From Morella rubra (taxonomy: Eukaryota > Streptophyta > Magnoliopsida > Fagales > Myricaceae): a stretch of DNA of 64,000 nt. Under the pieces are notes generated by a model. That model was not told where the DNA came from, did not search any database, and worked only from the letters and a program-made list of their open reading frames with translations. Positions 23,609-35,000 of the stretch are shown here, piece after piece. Position 1 is the stretch's first letter, and every line of letters begins with the position of its first letter. A program made the translations under genes and the position numbers. Location of the stretch: assembly GCA_003952965.2 (NCBI GenBank), contig CM025852.1, positions 26,949,815-27,013,814 of the forward strand, written 5' to 3'.

Positions 23609-25288
23609 TGTTAGCCCAAGGTTGTTTTACAAACAATCCATAATTGATTTTGATGATAACAAAACTTCTAAGTTTTGAAGACTTTTAGATTTTACCTTGT
23701 CAATCCACTATTTTCTAAGATATTTTTTAAAAGATTGAGGTTATCTCACAAAAATATTTTTAAGTGCACTTGAACACCATTACACAAGTTGATAAAATCA
23801 ATTTTCATATTGTAGGTGTTTAAAGATGAATTGGAGTGAAAACGACACTTTCAATGTTGCTGAAAAACCTCTCTAGCGCTTATAGTGTCGACACATTGCA
23901 AACACACTGTCTCCCTAGAGAACCGACTTCAGATCAAATCTTGTCAACACATTGCACTGAGACACTCGGAGATAGTAATGAGACCTCGGGATATTGTATC
24001 AGTATCTTGAAATGTTTGTGGAAAGGTCGAAAAAGTGTATGGAAATCTCGGGATGTTGTGGGAACGTCGGAAAAATGTATGGACTCGGGATGTTTGGAGT
24101 GAACACTTTGGAAATTATAAAGGAAAAGCTCAGAACTCCTCGAAAATGAAAAAAGAAAAGCAAACATCTCGGGAGCACCTCGAGATGGTCGAGATGGTCC
24201 TCAGAAATCATAAGGGAAAAGCTCGGAGCACATCGGGAACACCTCAGACACCTTGGAGCTCGGAAATGGAAATAGGAAAACACACCTCGGAGCACCTCGG
24301 AATAGTCGGTAATACAAATGGAGCTCGGAAGTAACCGGGATAGATACCTCGGTTTGTAAAGAGGACAAGTGACAAACCGAGATAGATACCTCGGTCAGTA
24401 AAGGGGACATCGACTTAATAATGAGATGTACACATTGCAGTCCACCTAGGCTAGTAAAGGGGGACCTAGGATAATGAAGACGTCGGACATTGCACTTCCG
24501 AGAGCTCTTCCAGATCAACTCATGCTGATTATGCGCCGACACATACCACGATTTTTGCTGAATCCTAGAATGTTGACAGCTTCCCAACAACTCTTTTTAA
24601 AATCTCAGACGACCATTGCAGTCAAAAGTGGTATAAATAGAAGAAGAAAAAAAAAAAAAACAACAACAACAACTCTCTTGCGATTCAAATTGAAATTACT
24701 CTACAACCTAACTTCTAGAGAGAGAAAGTCCTTGAAGAAGAGAGAAGACTACTCATATTGAGAAAGCCTGTTATTCCCCTGCTAAACTTCAACTTTCTAC
24801 ATATTCTTGTCCTCGTGTGCACCTTTGTACTTTCCACTTGCTTCATACGGCTTTAAGAGCCAAATCGTTGACATTCCATTCTGTACCCATTCTTTGTAAA
24901 CACGTGAGTGTTTAAACACTTATCCTACTTGTGAGAGTAGAAGAAATCCCTTGGTTTTGGGATTTGTGAAAGAGTTAAAGCGTGAGCTCGGAAAAACACT
25001 TTGTAAAGGTTCCTTAGCATCCCGGAAGCTAAGGTGTATTTACTATTTGAAGAATAGTGAAGAAGCCCAAAGGAAGTAAATAGCCTTGGGTGGACGTAGG
25101 CAAAGTTGGCCGAACCACCTAAAAATAAGGTGTCATCTCTCTAACTCTATCTCTTATTTTTTCACGCTCATATCACTGCCCTTTGTGTTCTATGCTTTAC
25201 TGTTATACTGCTCAAATTATTTTCAAAAAAATTGAAAGTTAATTAAAACCTAATTCACCCCCCTCTTGGGTTGTTATTTAAACTTTCA
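23609..25288 (+). mobile_element. Solo LTR, Ty1/copia SIRE-like, 1,680 bp
   Basis: The sequence starts TG (23609) and ends CA (25288). It begins with the gattttgatgataacaaaac motif near 23646 and ends with attcacccccctcttgggttg near 25250, both familiar from SIRE/Maximus-lineage LTRs. Flanks are agttt (23604-23608) and agttc (25289-25293), a 5-bp target duplication with one change. The partner segment has the uninterrupted site, with agttc at about 40612, which confirms the boundaries. No internal retroelement region is left, so it arose by LTR-LTR recombination. A region at 24100-24420 is rich in ctcgg-type repeats. Confidence 0.85.
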
Positions 25289-25454
25289 AGTTCCTTTCTA
25301 TCTAAATCAGAAGGTTAACATTCCACGCCACAAACAAGTGGAGTATTCTTATATTAGAATCCTTTGTAATTTTCTATCCGAATTGCATGTATAATTTGAA
25401 GACAAATAGACACATTAAATGGACTCCACATCATTCAATATCGCCTATAAAAAG

Positions 25455-26045
25455 ATTGGGCAACATAGGCCCAACAATAACCCCACGAGCTATCACTATT
25501 TTCTCACCTATCCTCTAAGCTATCACTCGTTGCAACTCATCGCCTCAACTATGCCCTTCTTAATTAAAAGAAAAAGAAAACGCAAGGGAAAAGAGAAAGA
25601 CTCTCAATGCACGTTTTGAAGCCTTCGTCATTAGTGCACAGATCCAATTCGTACGAAGAACTCTAGCAGTTAGGGCTAACTCATCTGGTCTGCGTATGAG
25701 AAGCTGAGGGCACACACAAGAAACTCAATTCGCAAGGTAAGTTGTTGCAAGAAATTCCCTTATTTTGCAATCAGTGTGGGTTGAGGTCACATGCAAGAGT
25801 AATAGTTTTGTAGATACGTGAGAAAATGATGATAGTTCGTGGGGATTATTGTCATTAAGAGGGTCATAATGGTCTTTTAACGTGGGTTAACAGTCATGTG
25901 CAACGCACAGGAATAGATTTTGTTCAAATTGACAATCAAAATCGGTTAGGAGATGAAATCGCAACAAGGACATAATTGAAGGGGTGAGTTGTAATGAGTG
26001 ATAGTTTAGGAGGTAAGTAAAAAAAAAAAAAAAAAATCATAGTTT
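25455..26045. mobile_element. Element with long terminal inverted repeats (MULE-like MITE)
   Basis: The left arm (25480-25565: gagctatcacta, tatcctctaagctatcactcgttgcaactc, caactatgccc) reappears reverse-complemented in the right arm (about 25955-26040: gacataattga, gagttgtaatgagtgatagtttaggaggtaa). The arms exceed 80 bases and no protein is encoded between them. A related arm occurs in the kinase intron at 19660-19870. Long inverted arms suggest a Mutator-like MITE. A target duplication was not resolved. Confidence 0.5.
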
Positions 26046-26603
26046 GTGGAAGTTAGTATAATTTTCCTAAATTTTTACAATCAAACATAAAAATCTTAAA
26101 TTTCTCACACAAATTCCAACTCCTTTTCACACCAACTGCAGCAAAATAGTATTATAATTTTCTCCCCTTTCTTACATCAAAAGGACAATCAAAGTAGACA
26201 AAGAAAAAAAAAGAATAAATACAATGACAAAGAAAAACATAAGAACAAGCTCTGAGAGGACGAATGAAAGTGGCGATGGAGAAGAGAGGTCTTCCAAACC
26301 AAAAAAAGATTCTGTGTAAAGACAAATTATGCAAAGTTATACAAAGTGACGGTTGTGATTTAAAAGATAAATCCAACATTTTAAGGTTGGCTACATTATT
26401 TAATGAGCCAAGTTAAGACTATACTACATCATTTTGTCTCCTCGTCTCATTAAATGATGTACAGTTGAAACGTTAGATTTGTTTCTTTAAATTATAATCG
26501 TCATTTTATATGACTTTATACAATTTGTCTTTAGACAAAATCCGTTCTGAAGCCATCAATGCCATGTTGCTCACGAACTTTAGTTCAGAGTCGATGCTTC
26601 TAG
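26046..26603. other. Intergenic DNA downstream of the BAP31-like sequence
   Basis: AT-rich. Bases 26060-26140 share words (aaatttctcacacaaattccaac, ccttttcacaccaac) with the MITEs at 32896 and 34412, so a partial copy of that family is likely. No gene seen. Confidence 0.4.
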
Positions 26604-26998
26604 CTAAGGTCGGCGGCGCAGTTGCAGCCTCAACTCCTCTACCTGACCCACCAGGTCCGTCACCTTGTATAAAAGCCAGGAGGAGAATATCGTCCAAGCG
26701 ATCAAAATCTGTTTCTTCTGGCCCTTCTCGACCAACAGGCGGTAGCGAAGATCCTCCGTCTGAGTGCAATCGTTGAAGTGCAGCATACAGGGGGGTCTTC
26801 CCATGTACTTCTTGTTGGTGTCCTGGAGAGAGAAGAAGGAGATAATTATCACGACCACAAGAACAATCCGATTATTTGTTTGATGAAGGAGAGAATGCTC
26901 TTGCGGAGATGGTCCAGGAATGGGAGGGTCAGAAGGAGGAGCATTACGGCCTCTGCAGCCGCCACATATTCTACCAAACCCAATTCAGGAAGTGCCAT
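26604..26998 (-). pseudogene. BAP31-like ER membrane protein, frameshifted
   Basis: From ATG at 26998 the frame reads MALPELGLVEYVAAAEAVM and a hydrophobic helix (LLLLTLPFLDHLRKSI), then meets a stop near 26855. A neighbouring frame continues the family pattern: a second hydrophobic segment (NRIVLVVVIIISFFSLQDT), a short Cys-containing loop (CMLHFNDCTQTEDLRYR), a third helix (ILIAWTIFSSWLLYKVTDL) and a basic end, LRLQLRRRP, with stop at 26606-26604. The order (three helices, Cys loop, short C-terminus) resembles the short plant BAP31-type proteins of the ER membrane. A one-base shift near 26885 breaks the frame. A TATA-like cctatatatt (27050-27041) and pyrimidine-rich leader precede the ATG, so the gene was recently functional or the shift is a sequence error. 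Confidence 0.55.
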
Positions 26999-27040
26999 TC
27001 TTTGGGTGTTTGGGGCAGAGAAAAGCGAAAAGAGAGAAGA

Positions 27041-27050
27041 AATATATAGG
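27041..27050 (-). promoter_or_regulatory. TATA-like box of the BAP31-like gene
   Basis: The minus strand reads cctatatatt, followed by a CT-rich tract and then the ATG at 26998, a typical plant core-promoter arrangement with a very short leader. Confidence 0.35.
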
Positions 27051-29036
27051 AGAGTTTCAGAGAAAACTATTTTTGGACGGGTATAGTGGGCTGCATTGTT
27101 TATTACAGGACGGAATTGAGAGTAGTTGGAATTGCCGCGTTCTCGACGACTGTTTAGGTGTGTGACGTGAACGAGGAAGAGGGGAGCTTCTGAATTTGCA
27201 AATTGAATCGTTGACTCGTATTCTTATAGGACGGAGGATATATATATTCAGAGACGTGACATAATTGCGTGTTTTTGAGCCATTCTCGTATTGCTTGAAA
27301 AACTCTGCCATCCCTTACTCCAATTGTATGCTGCAACTATAAATGCGAGATGTCATCCAATCCTTAAATATACTTCGCACGTTTCAATTATGAAGTTTCT
27401 TAATACTTTGTAATTCAATTTATTATTTTTGTCACATTGCACCTACTAACTATTGATTTAAGATATTTTGTATTTTTTGTTACAATTTTTATCAATTTGG
27501 ACGGAAATATATTTTTTTTGTCCCAAAATTGTAATTGTACCCCTATAAAATAGTCACAGCCAAAAAAAATGGGACAAAATTGTCATTTTCAAGTCAAAAT
27601 ATTCATTTTCTATCTAAATTAACCGAAAATTTTAAGGAGGGTGAAAAGTGTCTTAAATCAATAATTGGTGGATGCAATATGACAAAAATAATAGATTCAT
27701 GCAAAGTATTAAGACTCCCAAAATTAAAGGTGCAAAGTGTATTTATTCCTCCTGCTAAACACTAAACACATACAGTTGGGAGTTTTAACTTCTAGCTTGG
27801 AGACCTCTGAACTAACACGTAGTAAGGAAACAGTCACAAGTGCAAAATATCCAAGAATATTTAAAATTTTTATTAAATTTTAAGATAAAGAATTTTTTTT
27901 TTTTCTATGCAAAATGATATTTTCATTACGAAACTACTCAGCCATCACAAGTTACAATATTCAACAGTATACCATCGAGATCAAAGTCCCGTGTCTGTAG
28001 TTAACAAATATGACCTATGAGAATTAATGAAAAAATGAAAAGAGTAAATTTTTTTATATTTATTGTAATGTAAAAGAAAGATTTGATAGGAAAAAGAGAT
28101 TATTTTTAAATTATTTAATTATTATTTTTAAATCTAAAATAGGTCCGTATGACTTGACTCAAAACCAAATTAGTCCCTAAATAAATTTGAGCTTAAAATA
28201 AATCCTTTATGTTTAACTACTTTTATATTAAGTCCTTCCATCTATTCCAATTCACTTAATTAACAGAAAATTCGAATATGTTTGGCCAAGACTTTAATTT
28301 TGTGCAAATAAAGAGCAAATTTATATAATGACTAATTTGATTTTGAGTCAAACCACAGATATTTATATTGTATTTATCCTCTCTTTTTTTTTACCAAAAA
28401 TTTTGAAATGGAGAGAAATTTTTAGCCAAAATTAAAGTCTTCAAACATGACCGTTGCATCAGGAGAACTCCAGATGAAGCTATTCAATACAATGGCGGGC
28501 CTCACTTCAATCAAGCTTCAGCCATTAAGCCCTAGACAAAGAGACCGAAAATATGAATCCTTAGGCACTTGAATCACGCATATATCGACATGTTTTGCCT
28601 CAAACAATAGATATTTTTTTTCGAGTTCCTATTAAGCCATATAATTTTAGGTCAAAGAAGCCAAAAATGGAGAATCAATGGCTTCAATCATGGCCTACCA
28701 AATTCCAATCTGTTAAACCGCAAGCGAAAAAAAAATTCAAGCACCTCCACAGCAAAAATACATTGTTTTGGACAGAACAAGACTATCAAGAATACTTGGT
28801 TTCACAATCATCGGAACTGTGTAAGATATGCAATAAGCAGTTCTGGCAGATCCATATTTCAGCATCAATGTCAAAGATTGTACTAGCAATAGCAAACAGG
28901 GAAAAGCCAGAACAAGATTATGTAACGTTTCCTGGTTATTCTACGGGTAAGTAGGGAAAGGATGCAGGCAAAACTGATATGTTACATCCAATCCCAATGT
29001 CCACTCACTACAGTTGAAGACATGTATACCCTCAAA
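27051..29036. other. Intergenic DNA between the BAP31-like sequence and the DnaJ gene
   Basis: AT-rich with several poly-A/T tracts. A plus-strand frame (28595-28954) opposite the DnaJ 3' flank matches no family I know. Bases 28970-29036 are probably DnaJ 3' UTR. Confidence 0.4.
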
Positions 29037-32000
29037 TCATCTACCTAAAATCTCATTTGGGTCTTTTCGTTTTCTCCAGGTTCTGGTGGTCTTGATTCTT
29101 TTTTGTACTGAAGTGCTATCTCTGATCTTTCCAATCAAGGTAAATATACAAGTTACAACAAGCAATACATAAATTGACACTATGAATGAGGAATTTGGCT
29201 TGCTGCACCTCCAGAATGAGGTGGATGACTCCATGCTGATGGACGAAAACCCTTCTTGAGACCATCTTCGCCTGTAAATGACCAAAAGATCCATGGGCCG
29301 AGTTCAAGCATAACAGATGACAAGCAAGCAAATTCAAGACTTGTTTCCAGAAGATCTTATATTAGCCCATATGAATCCTTCCATGATTAGTCCTGAATTT
29401 AAACACAGAACTACTGATGACTCATCAGTCTCATTTTCCTAAAAACAGCTGTGATTGAAATCAGTATCCCTTCGTGTGTAACTAACTCTTCCTTTAGGCA
29501 ATTAATGGTTGAAATCAGTATCCCTTCATTCCTCATATCCAAGAAGCCCTCAGGATATTAAAAACATAGACCGACTCACAGTATGACATAAAATGACAAA
29601 AACATAGACCACTTTAAGGGAATAAGTTTCCTCCATCTCTAACAGCTGTGTGGTAAAGACAAAAAGTTGAAAACAATGAAAGGGTCTTGTCACGCCATCA
29701 CAATTGTGCAAAAGCAGTCAAATTTAGAGAGATGGGTTCATACAAGTATCCTTATAACACTGAGTGGTTTGAAAGATGACACTGATGTTCTCTTAAAAAA
29801 AAATTCTGAGGTAGTAAAGTAAAGACCCCTCTGAACATGAGTTTGAAACGATCAGAGTCCTCTTTTGTTCACTAAACTCAAGTGTGAGTTTGTAGAATAA
29901 CCACATCCTAGGACATTCTTTGAACCTAGACATTGTCATATCCTGAGTGATAGATCTGACTTAATTCCTTATGTGAAAAACACAAATCAATCTTGAAGAA
30001 ACCAAATTTAAATCCAAAATTAGACCTCAATAGAACCTCAATTTTAACTATCAGGACTACAAAGTGGCGCATAAAAAACTATAAGCTCGCCCCAACCACA
30101 ACTTTTTCCCCTTGACTTAATCTGTATCTCAATGGGGCAAATGAATAGGTAATGGTAGACCAATCTAGCTTGGTGTGTGCTTTCATAATTGTTCCCGCTT
30201 GAAAACATGGCTTAAACAAAGTTAATTGTTCAATTAATTGATTCCTCCCTGCCAAAATAATTGACGACTTCCTGATTTTCTCAATTCCATGCTTTATTTT
30301 CAACTTTTCTACATATTGTCTGTCAAGTCAAGCTAAAAACACATGATATGAAGTGCCAGTAGATACTTACCCTAAGAAATCCTTAATTGAATTCCACAAA
30401 GATGTAACATGTTTGATCCCTGAGCTGGAAGTGTGGCTTTTTTGGTCTCTTCTTTTATGTTTATCAAAGACACCTCCCAGTGTTCCTGCAGAGAGAGAAA
30501 ATTAAACGGAGATATAATTGATTTTCCAGCAGAATGTTAAACTATAATTTGTCTCAATCAGAAGATAGTAATTTGTGAGAAAGGGCGGACAGTACCAGGT
30601 TTATTGGTAGTATCAGAATGGAGTCCACTGGATGCCCTAAGTGAAGCCAATTTTTCAACAACTTCACGTTCTGTATCACTGCTATTACCATCACACCAAA
30701 TTGCAATTGCATTTAAACATGTTCACAAGATAGCAGAATAAAACAATCACATGAAATGAAACTATCACCAAAAATATAGACAGCCATTTTATACTTCCAT
30801 TAGCCATCTTATACATCTTACGTTCATATTATCCTGAAGATACTCCTAAGTCAACCTCAGTGGTCATATTTAGTTTACTCTGCCAATAAGGTCATCTGGT
30901 CACATTTCACTGAGTCATTGACCTACTTGCGTTAATTTTACATTCTCTCCCTATTCTTTCCAACAGTTCTTACATCAACCATGGTGATTTAAACACTCCC
31001 TTAATGCTTGATCTGCATTTATAAGGGCATCGACCAACACAACAAACATAGGAAACTTCCTTGGCCAATGATCTGATCTGCAACCTAAAGTTTTCTTTCT
31101 GCTGGACAATATAAACACAGGCTAATTTTGTCATCCACTGGCCAATGATCTGATCTGCAACCTAAAGTTTTCTTTCTGCTGGACAATATAAACACAGGCT
31201 ATGATAATTTCATCGTCCACTTTCTTGTATAGAAGACAGCCCCCTTTGAACAGGTATATTTAAAGTCCAGATAATCCTTTTACTATAATGTAAAAACACA
31301 AAACCTCATCAACGATTGAATAATGCTTGAATGCTCAAATAGCAAGACGGTGAGTCCTTTCTCTACGGCAGAGGGAGAGAAAGGGATTGAAAGCAGCAGT
31401 ACAATATACATAAGTGCCATGGCCATCACTTACTACAGCAGAGCTCTCTGCCAATCTTTTGTTCAGAAAGAAACTAAGAAGTTCATTATGACCACCCTTG
31501 TATAGTTTGACCACTTGATCACTGAAAACCGGCTGGTAGTTGTACTAGGTGGAACATCCTCCAAGTGAAGGTATTTGTTTGAAAGTTATAGTTTAATAAT
31601 GTCTGCATTGGCCAAGTCACACATATGGACTATCAGCCAATTTTATAATCACTCGAGCTATAGGAATACCATAGTGATATAATAAACATTTGGGTCAATC
31701 TACACAAGAAGGAATACAAGGTTAAAAGCTGCCAAAGTCAAACTAACCTCTAGGACAGAATTTAAATAGTAAAAAATGACACATACCTGATGTCTTTCGG
31801 GATCAGAACATTCACAATGAAGTGATGATCACCTCTAACAGAAGGTTTCTTGATGTTTGGAACACCCATGCGTGACATTTTGACCGTCTGTCCCGGCTGA
31901 ATCCCGGGAGGAATTTGAAGATCTTTCAAACCCTCTACAGTTTCTACCTGAAGTTACTTTAAGATACCTACGTCAACCAATATAACTAGCCATAGCGTGG

Positions 32001-35000
32001 TGAAGAATGTTGTAAAGACTCATGCATATGAGACCCATCGAACAATTCAAAGATGTCAGAAAGGCAGAAAGTAGGAAAAGCAATATGTTGTCACATAGAA
32101 GCCAGATAGAATATTCAAGACATTGAAATGACAGCAGAATAATCTCACATTCAGCAATAAAATCGATTGAAATCAACAAGAAAAGAAAAAAGAAGAAGAT
32201 AGATCAATGCATCACCCCCACTTTTCCTAAGAATCACACTCGGGATTTTCTGAGCAACACATTTTGGAAGAAATATTATGTTAGAAAAAAAAATTAAAGG
32301 CGTAATTCTTGCGAAATTCTCAAAAGTATCCTTCCTAATATTTTCGTAGACCACACAAAGGCCTCCTCCTATGAATTTGGATTCCTTCAGAAAAGTAAAA
32401 GCACTTCTAATCCAAGTTGGAAACTATTAAAACAAAGACACTAAAACATAAATCAAGAAAGAAGACTCGTGGGCTTCTTGTGCAACCCACTAACGAAAAT
32501 CTAAAAACCTTCAGACTACCACTAAATTAGTAAACGTGATTGGAACTGAAGAAATTATACCCAGCAATACCAAATCAGCAGCTCCTCTCATGAAAGGAAA
32601 AAAAACCTTAAATAGAGGACTCAAATACTAACTAAAGTAGCTTAGGAAAGGTGATGATTAGGTTCCATACAAAGAGTAGACCAAATTTTCAAATCATTTA
32701 ACCTTGTTTTTATGATAGCTTTCTGCTGACAGCATCGAATATTCTCCCGTGGTCAGAGAAACTCATTAACAAGCTTTAAACTCCCTTAGAATAGAATTCT
32801 TGTATTCATGTATTTGCATCTTTCAAACAAGATCGTAAAGCCAAGTTAGAGACCACTTGACATCATGAAACAGAGGTAGCATTGATGATATTACGGTGAT
32901 GTTTGGTAGAATCAAAATCTTCCCTTTTTAAAGAAATTTTTCAAAAAGTAAAAATTTTCATAGCCAAACAACAAAATCTCAAATTTTCACACAAATCCCA
33001 ACACCTTTTTACACCAACTCTAATACCTTTTTTAAAAAAAAAAAAACAACTACATCAAACATTCTCTCTCCTAACTTTTTAACAAACTCCAATACTTTTT
33101 CATTAAAAAATTCCATCAAATCACCTATCTCTACAATTTTTTTTTACAAACTCCAATAAAAATCAATCTATAATCAAACATTCTTAAACTCTTTTACCAA
33201 TTTTTTTGACAAACCTCCATAAAAAGTCAAACTCTCAAAAATTTTCTCCTAGAAACTCAAAATTTTTAAATTTTTTGCTTGCCAAACATATCTGTGTCTT
33301 GCAACCATGTCATCAAATTTGGTAGGGGTGAAAACCATAAAGTTAGAATTGCTCCTTCTACAGAGTATTACATTGAAGTTATCTAGAAGTTGAAGTGTGG
33401 TGGTGTTCCCATTCTAGTAGATCTTGTATTGTTTCACACTATAATTTTCAATTTCTTTCTGGGCAATGTGGTCCACGTTTCCAGCCTACACCTCTTTAAT
33501 CCCTTACTTGTATCACATTATCTTCTTTAGCTGGTGACAAAGGTTTACATTGACAAAGTCAACATAAAAAAAACATTGTGAACGGGAAAATCAATCACAT
33601 CAAGGGAAGTAGAACTAAGAAGGCAAATGGCAAAGACTGACAACAACTTGTTCCATATCTAACACAAGTGACTATTATTACCTTCACTACAGTCCCTAGG
33701 ATGGCCTCAGTGAAGTCAATATTAATCTTTGAGTAGAGATGTAGACCTTCCCTCCAAACCCCAGGCTTTTCATCTACATGGACGATCAAATAGAGATCAC
33801 CAGCTATGCCCCTGCCGGAAGGAAAAAAGATAGAAAGAAGAGTACAAGAAAAATAAAACAAAGAGGCACCAAAGTTTATGCAGTCCCTTTGATGATACCA
33901 TATTATTAATGGAATGTAAAGATATAGGGATCCACATGTAAACATAGCGCCTATTTAGACAAGCTCGAATGACCCTTCTCCAACCCTATTCTGGTTCCTT
34001 GCATATATCTCAATCCCCATGGACTTAAGCAACACTCCCCTAACAAAATTCTTATTAGGAGTTCAAAACCATATCATGGACCAAAGCGAAATTAGGTTAA
34101 GATTGTCTATATTTGGATACGCTCGAATGACCCTTTCTCCAACCCTATTCCAGTTCCTTGCATATAACTTGCAGTCTGGACTTATCTTGTAGTATATCTT
34201 CCCCCAATCCCCACGGACTTAAGGAACACTCCACCAACAAAACGCTTATTAGGAGTTTAAAACCTACAATGAACTATGCCCTTTAAGGCCTGCTTCATTT
34301 TCATTAGTGTTTCTTCTCCCATATCCTTCTTCAGGTTGATCGTAATCAGTTTCTGGAGGTGCCGACACGGCACCATACACGAGCACATAGCCAATTTCTT
34401 AGAATGACTTAGGTGATGTTTGGTACAATCAAAATATTCACACTTTTAAAGAAATTTTTCAAAAATAAAAAATTTTCATAACCAAATAACAAAATCTCAA
34501 AATTTTCACACAAATTCCAAGACATTTTCACACCAACTTCAATATTTTTAATTAAAAAAAAAAAAAACTACATAAAATCTTCTGTTTTCTTACTTTTTAA
34601 CAAACTCTAATAAAAATCATTCTACAATCAAACATTCTTAAACTTTTTCACCAACCATTTACAAACCCCTATAAAAGTCAAAATTCATAAAATTTTCTCC
34701 TAGAAATTTAAAATTCTTAAAATATTGCTTGCCAAACATCAGCTTAGCAAAGCTTCAAATATCTAATAAAAACACTAATACAATCCAATGAGCAAAAAAA
34801 AAAAAAATCCTTCAGTTGATTACATACCTTTTCCTATCAAGATTCCCCTCTCCTTGAATTTGCATTGTGGCTCCATCGGTAATACCAGGTGGAATGACAA
34901 CTTTCATGTTTCGCCTTGACTGTACTTGACCACTGCCACCACACCTTTGGCAGTGATCAGTAACTAGCTTGCCATCACCACTACATTTTAAGCATGTCGA

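Larger units (their letters stand above)
22185..25350. repeat. Left copy of a duplicated segment (partner 39265-40690), split by insertions
   Basis: Collinear similarity to the right copy is visible in three blocks: 22185-22925 (for example aagtccacgaa, tttctctgtcgtttccc, gtttatcactttgtcgttat), 23530-23608, and 25289-25350 (cgccacaaacaagtggagta). The blocks are separated here by an insertion at about 22930-23525 and by a solo LTR (23609-25288), both absent from the other copy. No coding function is evident in either copy. The block 22440-22620 resembles a gene 3' end, but no gene is recognised. Confidence 0.7.

Noticed and set aside
24100..24420. Repeated ctcgg words, at first suspected to be an independent satellite
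   Set aside because: They fall wholly inside the solo LTR 23609-25288 and are best explained as its internal repeats.
23609..25288. Considered as a complete short retroelement (TRIM)
   Set aside because: There is only one TG...CA unit with no primer site, polypurine tract or second LTR inside the target duplication.
28595..28954. 119-codon plus-strand frame near the DnaJ 3' end
   Set aside because: No domain recognised, Lys/Gln-rich AT-driven composition, and no promoter or splice context.
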